Source: Cystobacter fuscus DSM 2262 (GTDB taxonomy: Bacteria; Myxococcota; Myxococcia; Myxococcales; Myxococcaceae). From it: DNA of 64,000 nucleotides. Below the pieces are notes generated by a model, which saw nothing but the letters and a program-made list of their open reading frames with translations, was not told the DNA's origin and did no database searches. Made by a program: the position numbers and the translations under genes. The stretch lies in the NCBI RefSeq assembly GCF_000335475.2, contig NZ_ANAH02000006.1:124001-188000 (forward strand). Reading direction: 5' to 3'. Below are positions 44,394 to 52,297 of this stretch, piece after piece. Each line of letters starts with the position of its first letter. Position 1 is the first letter of the stretch.

Positions 44394-45308
44394 TCAGGGG
44401 GTGTAGCGCACCGTTCGCGAGACCCAGGACGTGCCGCCGCGGCCATCGCGAACCACCACCCAGAAGCGGACCTCCTGAGCCTGGGCGTCTCGCGGCGGCT
44501 GCCACTCCACGCGGTGCCGCCCCTCGCCGCCGCCCGGATCCGCGCCTCCCGTCTCGTCAGGAGAGATGGCCCCCAGCGTGGTGTGCCACGAGAGCTGCCA
44601 GGACTCGACCAGGGGCACCGGCTTCAGCTCGAACGAGCGCACCACATAGGGCTCCTCCAGGGCGGAGAAGTCCGGCGCTTCGAGCTGGAAGGGACCCAGC
44701 CCGGACAGCTCGCGCGGCACGTCCGCCACCCAGGGCTCGCCCTCCAACAGCGGATCCGGCAGCACCGGCTGCACGTTGGGCTTCATCTCCGGGAAGAACG
44801 CGCAGTCGTACACCATCAACTTGCTGGCGAAGATGCGCTCGTCCCCGCCGCGCACCTCGAGCACCAGGGGCAGGCGCACACCGCCCAATCCCCTGTACGT
44901 GTCCTCCTCGAGCACCCGCTGTATCAGGGGAGTGCCGTCCGGGAGGATGGCCGCGCCCGGACCCGGAAACAGGGTCAGTTCCAGCGCACCGCCCCGGGTG
45001 ACGCCGCGCTTGAGCTCCACGCGGTCCTCCTCGCAGGTGTCATCGTTCTGCGAGGAGCAGGCGGCGAGGACGTATTCCAGCTCGCGGCCGTCTCCCGCCG
45101 GGTCGGGGATGAGCGCGGTGAGTCGCACCGGACGCGCGAGCGTGGAGGCGAGCACCGCCGGATCCGTGGAGCAGGTGGGGAAGTAGAGCTCGGGCGGATC
45201 CATCTGGATCGCGAGCACGCGCAGATCCTTCACGCTCGAGGGAACGTCCTGCTCCTCGAGACAGGCGGAGCAGAGCAACAAGCCCAGGAGGGCGGACAGG
45301 TGGCGCAT
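44394..45308 (-). CDS. Lipoprotein downstream of a TonB-dependent receptor
   Basis: A 304-residue lipoprotein (MRHLSALLGLLLCSAC with lipobox). The mature part has two beta-sandwich-like regions: VKDLRVLAIQMDPPELYFPT near the start and VRFWVVVRDGRGGTSWVSRT at the end, with several cysteines. The start lies three bases after the stop of the receptor gene, so it is translated with it and may be its surface or periplasmic partner, as SusD-type proteins are for other receptors; it does not resemble SusD. No enzyme motif. Confidence 0.75.
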   Translation of the reverse strand: MRHLSALLGLLLCSACLEEQDVPSSVKDLRVLAIQMDPPELYFPTCSTDPAVLASTLARPVRLTALIPDPAGDGRELEYVLAACSSQNDDTCEEDRVELKRGVTRGGALELTLFPGPGAAILPDGTPLIQRVLEEDTYRGLGGVRLPLVLEVRGGDERIFASKLMVYDCAFFPEMKPNVQPVLPDPLLEGEPWVADVPRELSGLGPFQLEAPDFSALEEPYVVRSFELKPVPLVESWQLSWHTTLGAISPDETGGADPGGGEGRHRVEWQPPRDAQAQEVRFWVVVRDGRGGTSWVSRTVRYTP

Positions 45309-45311
45309 GAC

Positions 45312-47969
45312 TCAGAAGCTCCCCTTGACGCCGATGATCGGGAGGATCGGGATGCCAGGCACCTCGAACTGCTCCCGGTAACGGTAGTCGTAGAAGGTCG
45401 CCTCCACGTTGGAGGCGTTGTAGACGTTCTGCACATCGATGTAGGCGTTGAGCGTCCAGCGCTGGAAGACCCAATTCTTGTCCAACCGCAGATCGAGCTG
45501 TTGGAAGGGTTTGAAGCGCGCGGAGTCCGTCTCCCCATAGGAGCCGTAGTAGCGATTGCGGTCCACGTCGTAGCGGTCGAACAGGTGCTGCAACGGCGTG
45601 GTGGGCCGGCCGGTGACGTAGCGCATGCGCGCTCCCAGCTCGAGGCCCCACCACGGCAGCCGGTAGCTGGCCACCGCCGTGAGGATGTGCGTCTGATCGA
45701 AGGTGGTCAGCCGGTACTCATCCCCTCCCGCTCGCCGCTGCTCGGAGCGGTTGAGGGTGTAGGCCAGCCAGCCGAAGAAGTCGCGCGTCACGGCGTGCCG
45801 CAACAGCACCTCCATGCCGTACGCGCGCCCGAGTCCCTGATTGGAATACGGGTAGCGGGTGAGCGAACCATCCGCGTTCTGCACCGTGTTGCCCGGCGAG
45901 ACGACCAGGTCATAGCGCCGGTTGAAATAACCCGTGACGTCCACGCTGATGATGTCGGTGAGCTGCTGCTCCACGCCCAGGCTCGTCTGGAAGGCCCGCT
46001 CGTGCAGCAGGTTGGGATTGCCCAGCGGCGCGGGATCCAGGTTGAAGGCCTCGGGCGCCTGGCTGTACAGACCCACACTGCCCTTGAGGGCCGTCTTCTC
46101 CGTGGGCTGGAAGCGCACCCACAGCCGGGGATCGAACGCGGAGCGGCTCTGTCCGTAGACGCGCGCGGCGGAGGCGCGCAACCCGGGCGTCAGCGTCACC
46201 GGGCCCGCCTTGACGTCCAGCTCCGCGTAGAGCGCGCCATCGAAGGAATTGGCCGTGCGCTTGATGGGCTGTGGTTCCGAGCGCGGCTCGGCGCCGGGAA
46301 AGGGGGGGAACTGGATGCCGCCAATGACGGGGATCTGCCCCTCGCCCACCAGGTGCTCGAACAGCACGTCCGCACCAGCCCGCGCGGTGAGCCACGGCGT
46401 CACCTCCAGCGCCAGGTCCTCGCGCAACCCGAGCGACCAGACGTTCGCGTCGAGGAAGATCTCCCCGAAGGCGAACCTGCCCAGGTCGTACCCCGCGAAC
46501 GGGGTGAGCACGGAGGTGAAGTTGCCCTTGCGGTACGTCCAGTCGCCCTTGAGCCGGTGGAAGAGCGTGCGCGTGTCCACGGTGATGTCGCGGTTGCGGC
46601 CACCACCCGTGGCCACCACCGTCAGCAGATCGTCCGAGCCAAAGGCCATCACATAGCCCGAGTGGCGCCCCCCCACTCCGGGCTCGCTCCCGCGCTTGGC
46701 GCCGAAGTCCATGCGCACCTGGTAGTCCCAGTAGCGCGGCAGCACGAGCAGCGAGCCCCCCTGGGGATCCTTGGGCAACACGAGCGGCAGGAGCGCGTCC
46801 ACGTAGGAGCGCCGCGCCGCGCCGGAGATGGAGATGCCCTCGGTGATGGGAGACTCCAGGAAGAAGCCCGAGTCCAGCAGGTCCACCTTCACCGAGCCGT
46901 GCAGCGTGTCGGTGGAGCCCTTGCGCGTGGCCACGTCCACCGCGCCGCCCACTGCCCGGCCGTAGCGCGCGCCAAAGCCGCCCGGGTAGAAGTCGATCCG
47001 ATCGATGAACTCGGAGTTGAGCACCGAGGGCCCACCGCCCAGGTGGAAGAGGATGGGCACCTCGACACCATCGAAGAAGGTGAGCGTCTGATCGGGCGCG
47101 GCGCCGCGCACCAGGAGTTGGCCGAGGCCGAACGGGGTGCGCGCCACGCCCGGCAGGTTCTGGATGACGCGGATGGGGTCTCCGAAGCTGCCCGGCACCT
47201 TCTGCAACTCCTGGCGCTCCAGGGTGCGGCGCACCACTTCCTTCTTCTCGCGCGCGCCACGCACCACCGTCTCGAAGCCCGGCGCCTTGGGCATCAGGTA
47301 GAAGATGACCTCCGTCGTCTCCGAGGGGGCGAGCGTCTCCTTGGTGGTGAAGAGGTGGTACTCGCTGGCCACCACGCGCACGTCACACTCGCCGGGCGTC
47401 ACCTTGAGGGTGAAACGGCCCTCGGCGTCCGACATGGCCTCGGGCGCCTCCGGATCGTCCCCACAGCGCACCGTGGCCCCCTCCACGCGCGTGCGGCTGC
47501 CCCGGGCCAACAATTGCCCCGTGAGGGTCGCCTCGGGAGGAGGAGGCGGCGGCGCGGACTCCTCCACCTTGGGCGGCTGGAGGACGAAGTTGTAGACGTA
47601 CTGCACCTGGATGGGGGCGGGCACCCCGTCCACCTCGGCCGGGGAGAACTGGAACTGGCGCACCGCCTCGAGCGCCGCCTCGTCGAAGCCCTCCCCCACG
47701 GGGCGGGTGACCTGCGCGTCGGACACGGCGCCCTGCGCGTCGATGGTGATGACCATCTCCACCGAGGCCGTCTTGCCGGCCGCGGCGGCCTCGGGCGGGT
47801 AGACGGCCTCCACGGAGCGGACGAGCTCGGGAGGCTTGGTGAGCACGGGAGTGTGGACGCCCGCGTCCACCTCCTCGCGACGAGCCCCGTCATAGGCCTG
47901 CGCCTGGACGGTGGTGGACAACAGGAGGACGGCGAGCAGCGACCAGGGAGCGAAGCGAGAAGAGGTCAC
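45312..47969 (-). CDS. TonB-dependent outer-membrane receptor with its own TonB C-terminal domain
   Basis: An 885-residue receptor. After the signal peptide (SLLAVLLLSTTVQAQA) residues 45-125 form a TonB C-terminal-like domain (VRSVEAVYPPEAAAAGKTAS, DEAALEAVRQFQFSPAEVDG, VQYVYNFVL). Then come a carboxypeptidase-regulatory-like domain (LTGQLLARGSRTRVEGATVR), the plug (RQELQKVPGSFGDPIRVIQN, GGFGARYGRAVGGAVDVATR) and a beta barrel ending in a typical C-terminal Phe (IIGVKGSF). A TonB domain on the receptor itself is unusual outside myxobacteria. GTG 47969 is taken as the start. It forms an operon with the lipoprotein downstream. Substrate unknown. Confidence 0.85.
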   Translation of the reverse strand: MTSSRFAPWSLLAVLLLSTTVQAQAYDGARREEVDAGVHTPVLTKPPELVRSVEAVYPPEAAAAGKTASVEMVITIDAQGAVSDAQVTRPVGEGFDEAALEAVRQFQFSPAEVDGVPAPIQVQYVYNFVLQPPKVEESAPPPPPPEATLTGQLLARGSRTRVEGATVRCGDDPEAPEAMSDAEGRFTLKVTPGECDVRVVASEYHLFTTKETLAPSETTEVIFYLMPKAPGFETVVRGAREKKEVVRRTLERQELQKVPGSFGDPIRVIQNLPGVARTPFGLGQLLVRGAAPDQTLTFFDGVEVPILFHLGGGPSVLNSEFIDRIDFYPGGFGARYGRAVGGAVDVATRKGSTDTLHGSVKVDLLDSGFFLESPITEGISISGAARRSYVDALLPLVLPKDPQGGSLLVLPRYWDYQVRMDFGAKRGSEPGVGGRHSGYVMAFGSDDLLTVVATGGGRNRDITVDTRTLFHRLKGDWTYRKGNFTSVLTPFAGYDLGRFAFGEIFLDANVWSLGLREDLALEVTPWLTARAGADVLFEHLVGEGQIPVIGGIQFPPFPGAEPRSEPQPIKRTANSFDGALYAELDVKAGPVTLTPGLRASAARVYGQSRSAFDPRLWVRFQPTEKTALKGSVGLYSQAPEAFNLDPAPLGNPNLLHERAFQTSLGVEQQLTDIISVDVTGYFNRRYDLVVSPGNTVQNADGSLTRYPYSNQGLGRAYGMEVLLRHAVTRDFFGWLAYTLNRSEQRRAGGDEYRLTTFDQTHILTAVASYRLPWWGLELGARMRYVTGRPTTPLQHLFDRYDVDRNRYYGSYGETDSARFKPFQQLDLRLDKNWVFQRWTLNAYIDVQNVYNASNVEATFYDYRYREQFEVPGIPILPIIGVKGSF

Positions 47970-48013
47970 GGGGGGCGCATTTAATGAGGAGACCCCCCCG
48001 GTGAACAGCGATT

Positions 48014-48820
48014 CTATTGAAACACGCCCCCACGTGGCCGCCAGAGCACATAACCGTGTTCGAGCAGCCAGTCCTGCGTGACGATTCCCTCGATGCGCTC
48101 GGCCAGACCCAGGACGGACTGACGGAAGGCCTCCGGGGGCTCCAGGGGGCCCGTCGCGCGCGCTTGCGCCCAGGCCTCCGTCCATTGCGCGAAGAAGGCG
48201 TGGATGGGCTCCCCGGGCTTCACCCGGCGGCGGAAGTCGCGGGGCAACCAGTCCCGGAAGAGCACGGGGGCGAAGCCGCGGCTGAAGTCGGTGTGGAACA
48301 GCAGGGCCTCGCGCGCCAGCCCCTCGGGCACGCGCCGCAGCAGGTGCGCGACCAGCACCGCGCCGGACGTGTCCGTGCTGCCCTCGACGAGCAGCCCACC
48401 CTCGAGCAGCACCTGTCCCAGGGTGTGGTGGATGCCGGGGACGTCCTCGGGGCGGTAGCCGCGCAGCAGGTTCATGGCGCGGATGAGGCGCACCGTCTCA
48501 CCGGGCCGCAGGGGCAGGGAGAAGCCGCCCTGCCGGAAGTCGGTGAGGGCATCCGCGTACTCCTGGGCGGCGGCCACGCGGTGGGCTTCCAGCTCCACAC
48601 CCACCACGGGGAGTTCCGGGTGGATGTCCCGGAAGGCGCGGGCGCTGTCGAGCGTGGTCCACGGATGCTCGCCGAAGCCCACGTCCACGAAGGCGGCGTG
48701 GGCCCAGGCGTCCTCCCGGCGGGCGAGCAGCGCGCTCTCCTCGTGGAGCAGGTACGCGTCGAGCCCCTGAAGACGTCCGGGGGCGGTGCGTCCTCGCGTC
48801 TTGCGGTCCGGGGAGGTCAT
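48014..48820 (-). CDS. SAM-dependent methyltransferase-like protein
   Basis: A 268-residue protein with a Rossmann-like start: AAFVDVGFGEHPWTTLDSAR resembles the SAM-binding glycine loop and VVGVELEAHRVAAAQEYADA the acidic loop; FRQGGFSLPLRPGETVRLIR and RAMNLLRGY follow. The substrate is unknown and the family is not one I can name. ATG 48820 is only 28 bases from the divergent AraC-type regulator, which may control it. Confidence 0.7.
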   Translation of the reverse strand: MTSPDRKTRGRTAPGRLQGLDAYLLHEESALLARREDAWAHAAFVDVGFGEHPWTTLDSARAFRDIHPELPVVGVELEAHRVAAAQEYADALTDFRQGGFSLPLRPGETVRLIRAMNLLRGYRPEDVPGIHHTLGQVLLEGGLLVEGSTDTSGAVLVAHLLRRVPEGLAREALLFHTDFSRGFAPVLFRDWLPRDFRRRVKPGEPIHAFFAQWTEAWAQARATGPLEPPEAFRQSVLGLAERIEGIVTQDWLLEHGYVLWRPRGGVFQ

Positions 48821-48848
48821 GAGCCAGGGAGGGGACTATACTTCGGCC

Positions 48849-49607
48849 ATGTCCGCCACGACCGTTCCCGATCCGCGGATGGAGCAGATGTCCGCCCCCG
48901 CCTCGCTCGGGCAGCGGGTGGAGTGCCTGCGGTGGGTTCCCCCGGAGCGAGCCTTCACCTGGGAGCACGAGGTCGTCCCCGACGCCAACGTGGACCTGCT
49001 GCTGGAGCTGACACCCGAGCGCTGCCGGGCCGTCCTGTATGGCCCGGTGACCCGGCCCCTGCACGTGGCGACGCACGCGGGCCGGGGCTACCTGATGGTG
49101 CACTTCCACCCGGGTGCCATGCCTCGGCTCGTGGACGCCAGCCCCGCCGAGCTGGTCAACGAGGCGGTGGAGTTGCGGCACGTCGGTGGGCTGTCCCTCG
49201 ATGAACTCGGCGAGCGCCTGCTGTCCGCGGGCTCCCTGGGGCCCATGAGTGAAGTGCTCACGCCCCTGCTGGAACGGACCGCCTGCCCTTCGGGAGACAG
49301 CTTCGACCGGGCGCTGCGCCACCTGCTCTCCCGACCGGAGGCTCCACGCCCGGGTGCCCTGGCGAAGGCCCTGAACCTCAGTCCTCGCACCCTGCAACGC
49401 GCCTTCAAGGAGCGCGTGGGCTTCTCTCCGGGGACCTACGCGCGCATCGCGCGGCTCCAGCAAGCGTACGGCCTGCTGAGAGCGAGCGCGAGCGGCTCCC
49501 TCTCGGACGTGGCGTACCGCTGTGGCTACGCGGACCACGCGCACATGACGAGGGAGTTCCGGGATCTGACGGGCCGCCCTCCGAGCGCGTTCCGCCTTCC
49601 GGGCTGA
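48849..49607 (+). CDS. AraC-family transcriptional regulator
   Basis: A 252-residue regulator. Residues 20-150 form an N-terminal sensor of the DUF6597 type (VPPERAFTWEHEVVPDANVD, GYLMVHFHPGAMPRLVDASP). The C-terminal double helix-turn-helix is clear: LAKALNLSPRTLQRAFKERV and SLSDVAYRCGYADHAHMTRE, ending FRDLTGRPPSAFR. A TATACT at 48837-48842, six bases before the ATG, suggests a leaderless or nearly leaderless mRNA. It is divergent from a methyltransferase gene, a likely target together with itself. Confidence 0.9.
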   Translation: MSATTVPDPRMEQMSAPASLGQRVECLRWVPPERAFTWEHEVVPDANVDLLLELTPERCRAVLYGPVTRPLHVATHAGRGYLMVHFHPGAMPRLVDASPAELVNEAVELRHVGGLSLDELGERLLSAGSLGPMSEVLTPLLERTACPSGDSFDRALRHLLSRPEAPRPGALAKALNLSPRTLQRAFKERVGFSPGTYARIARLQQAYGLLRASASGSLSDVAYRCGYADHAHMTREFRDLTGRPPSAFRLPG

Positions 49608-49671
49608 AGCGGCTCACGCGTGTCGCATTCGTTCAAGCGCGAGCGGGGCCTCCCTCCGTAGCGTGTACGCC

Positions 49672-50739
49672 ATGACGACACAGCCACTACGAGTCATCGA
49701 GTGCCAGGGAACGCCCCGGCAAATCGGCCAGCAATGGGGAGAGGCGTGCCGGGAGAGCCTGCGCGCCTCGGCCGAGACCTTCTTCTCCGCCCTGTCTCAG
49801 GGCCCCTCGCGCACCTCGCGACAGGACGCGGTGCGGATGGCGCTGCAACTGGAGGCCAACGTGCGCGCCTTCGAGCCGGAGGCGTTGGAGCTCATCCGCG
49901 GCCAGGCCGAGGGCGCCGGGATGCCCTATGAGGAAGCATTCGCGCTCCAGTGCATGCTGGAGCTGGCCGTGCACTGCTCACAGCTCGGAGGCATGTGCAC
50001 CTCGGTGGCGCTCACGGGCGAGGCGACCGCGGATGGCCAGGCGCTCCTCGGACAGACGATCGACTGGAGCCCTGACGCCCGGGTGGACCTGCTGCGCATC
50101 CGCCATGCGGACGGACGCGAGCAACTGTCGCTGTGCCTGTCCGGCTCGCCCTACTACCACCTCAACAGTGACGGGGTGGGCAACTGCGCCAACCTCACGC
50201 TGGTGGCACCCCGGCCCTGCCCTTCCCTGCTGCCGCTGTCCGTGTACATCCCCCGGGCAATGCGCCAGCCGAGTCTCTCGGCGGCGATGGAGGTGCTCGT
50301 CTCGGCGGCGAGAGGCATTGGCTACTACCACCTGGCGGATGCACAGGGGCGCGTGGTGGGCATTGAAAGCACATACGACGATCACGTCCTGCTGCGGCCC
50401 GAGCGGGGAGTCATCGTCCACGCCAATCACTATCAATCCGAGCGCTTCCGGGAGCAGGACTTCACGCACCTGGTGTCGCCGTGCACGTTCGGGCGCAAGG
50501 CACGCATCGAGGAGTTGGTGGCCCAGGGGCATGGCCGTCACACCCCGGAGTCGGTGATGCGAATGCTGACGGACCACGGCACGCCCGGAGGCCGGCTGTG
50601 CCTGCATGACGCACCGCCCGCGGCCAACGCGATGCCGCTGGAGACGAAGGCCACGGTGGTGATGGCCCCGGCTCGCCGGACGATGTGGGTAGCGGCAGGG
50701 CCTGGGTGCCGCGAGCCATTCACCGAGTTCCGCCTGTGA
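49672..50739 (+). CDS. C45-family N-terminal-nucleophile hydrolase/acyltransferase
   Basis: A 355-residue protein related to the isopenicillin N acyltransferase (peptidase C45) family. The likely autocatalytic nucleophile is Cys109 in GGMCTSVALTGEATADGQAL, followed by GQTIDWSP and VGNCANLTLVAP; ESTYDDHVLLRPERGVIVHA and NHYQSERF are further family segments. Self-cleavage before the Cys would give two chains. The natural substrate is unknown; relatives act on amides and lactams. ATG 49672 is used; GTG 49663 is also in frame, and neither has a clear ribosome binding site. Confidence 0.82.
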   Translation: MTTQPLRVIECQGTPRQIGQQWGEACRESLRASAETFFSALSQGPSRTSRQDAVRMALQLEANVRAFEPEALELIRGQAEGAGMPYEEAFALQCMLELAVHCSQLGGMCTSVALTGEATADGQALLGQTIDWSPDARVDLLRIRHADGREQLSLCLSGSPYYHLNSDGVGNCANLTLVAPRPCPSLLPLSVYIPRAMRQPSLSAAMEVLVSAARGIGYYHLADAQGRVVGIESTYDDHVLLRPERGVIVHANHYQSERFREQDFTHLVSPCTFGRKARIEELVAQGHGRHTPESVMRMLTDHGTPGGRLCLHDAPPAANAMPLETKATVVMAPARRTMWVAAGPGCREPFTEFRL

Positions 50740-50763
50740 AGGCAGGCTCCCACCGACCTGGAC

Positions 50764-52152
50764 TCAGCCCGCCACCCGGACTTCATCCGCCGCGGGAGAC
50801 CACCACCCCGAGCTGTCAGGAGAAGAAAACACCCACGCATCCAAGGCCTCGATGCTCCCGGGGTGCCCGCCTTCCGTGCGGCGGAGCGCGTCCGCGAGCG
50901 CCGCCATGCACTTCCATTCCCGCTCGCCGAACGTGTGGCTACGAATGACACTGGGGATGGGCTCGTCGTTCTCCACGAGCCCCCACCGAGCCCGCTCCCT
51001 CTCCAGGGCAGTCCCCCGCAGCAGCATGAGGGGAAAAGCCTTGAGCGTCGGCACGCCCCGCTGGAGGCAGAAGTCGATCGTCTCCCGGAAGGATTCCAGC
51101 GTCTGCTCGGGCAGGCCGAAGATGATGGAGACCTCGAAGCGAATGTGGCGCTCGTGGAGTTCGCGGAGCCCCTGACGCACCTTCGCCATGTCGTTCACCC
51201 GCTCCACCGCACGGGCCTCCCGCTCGTGGATGGTCTGCAACCCGAATTCCAGCCGCACGTCGAGCCCCTGGCAGGCATCCAGGAACTCCTCGTCCAGGGT
51301 CGAGAAATGGCACTGCAGCGATAGCCGCCCGCCATAACCGAGCCTCCGCAGCGTCCTCAACACCGCCAGGGCGTGCGCCCCCAGGTTGAAGAGGGGATCC
51401 AGCACGGCGATGTCGTCCACTCCCGAGCGAACGAACAATTCCATCTCGCGTTCCAGTCGTGCCAGGGGGATGTCCCGGCGCCGCAGGCGACTGCCCGCCT
51501 CCCGGTGCTGGCAGAACGAGCACCGGAAGGGGCACCCCCGCTGCGTCTCCCACCGGATGAACCGTTGCCCGGCGGAAAGTTCGATGACGCCTTCCAGGAA
51601 GGGAGAGGACAGCGACTCCAGTTGCGCTCGCGCCTGAACGCCGGAATCGACCTGCCCTGCCCAGTGGACCCCCATGAAACGGATGCGCTCGAACGTTGCC
51701 GCGAGTGCCACCAACGCCTCCTCGCCATACCCTCGGATGAAGGCATCCGCCTCGGGGTAGAGTTGCTCGAGCCCCGACCCCGCGTAGGAAATCTGCGGTC
51801 CCCCCAGGATGATGCGCCCCTGGAAGCCCTTATGGCGGAGTGCCGACAACAGCCGCTTCACCACCGGGTCGTTCCAGACATAGACGCCAAATCCCACATC
51901 CACCTGCTCGGGAGCAGCACCTTGGGCACTCTCGAGGATGTCTCTCAGGATGCGATCCTCGTCGAAGCCCGCGCGATTGATGGCGAAGGAGAACGCCCGC
52001 GTATCCACCCCCGCGCTTCGCAGCGCCGCGACGAGGGAAGCATGCCCCAGCGGCAAGCGCGGATCCTTGTCCCGCGTCCAATCGATGGAGACCAGGATGA
52101 CACGCCGGGGAGAGGAAATGGAGGGCTCGACCTTGGATGGATGCGCGGACAT
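50764..52152 (-). CDS. B12-binding-domain radical SAM protein
   Basis: A 462-residue enzyme. The N-terminal 160 residues form a cobalamin-binding-like domain (VDVGFGVYVWNDPVVKRLLS, GRIILGGPQISYAGSGL, ADAFIRGYGEEALVALA). The radical SAM core has CPFRCSFC (CxxxCxxC cluster), DDIAVLDPLFNLGAHALAVL and FGLQTIHEREARAVER. Such proteins methylate or rearrange unreactive carbons or make natural products; the layout also resembles BchE-type or HpnP-type enzymes, but the product is unknown. ATG 52152 follows a G-rich stretch serving as ribosome binding site. Confidence 0.85.
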   Translation of the reverse strand: MSAHPSKVEPSISSPRRVILVSIDWTRDKDPRLPLGHASLVAALRSAGVDTRAFSFAINRAGFDEDRILRDILESAQGAAPEQVDVGFGVYVWNDPVVKRLLSALRHKGFQGRIILGGPQISYAGSGLEQLYPEADAFIRGYGEEALVALAATFERIRFMGVHWAGQVDSGVQARAQLESLSSPFLEGVIELSAGQRFIRWETQRGCPFRCSFCQHREAGSRLRRRDIPLARLEREMELFVRSGVDDIAVLDPLFNLGAHALAVLRTLRRLGYGGRLSLQCHFSTLDEEFLDACQGLDVRLEFGLQTIHEREARAVERVNDMAKVRQGLRELHERHIRFEVSIIFGLPEQTLESFRETIDFCLQRGVPTLKAFPLMLLRGTALERERARWGLVENDEPIPSVIRSHTFGEREWKCMAALADALRRTEGGHPGSIEALDAWVFSSPDSSGWWSPAADEVRVAG

Positions 52153-52297
52153 GAACCCCCCGGAAGCCGCCTGACCGGAATGGTCCCAAGCGGCACGACC
52201 TGCTCCCAGCCCCTTCCAACGGGATGGGAACGAAATCATTCAACCCCATCTTCTTCCGCCATTGCCACTGCCGGGGGGCGATCGTCCAACGCTGGCC

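Noticed and set aside
44514-47984. A plus-strand open frame of over 1100 codons opposite the receptor and its lipoprotein
   Set aside because: It is a shadow of the high-GC minus-strand genes, with His/Arg/Gly/Leu-rich composition and no motif, while the minus strand encodes a complete receptor.
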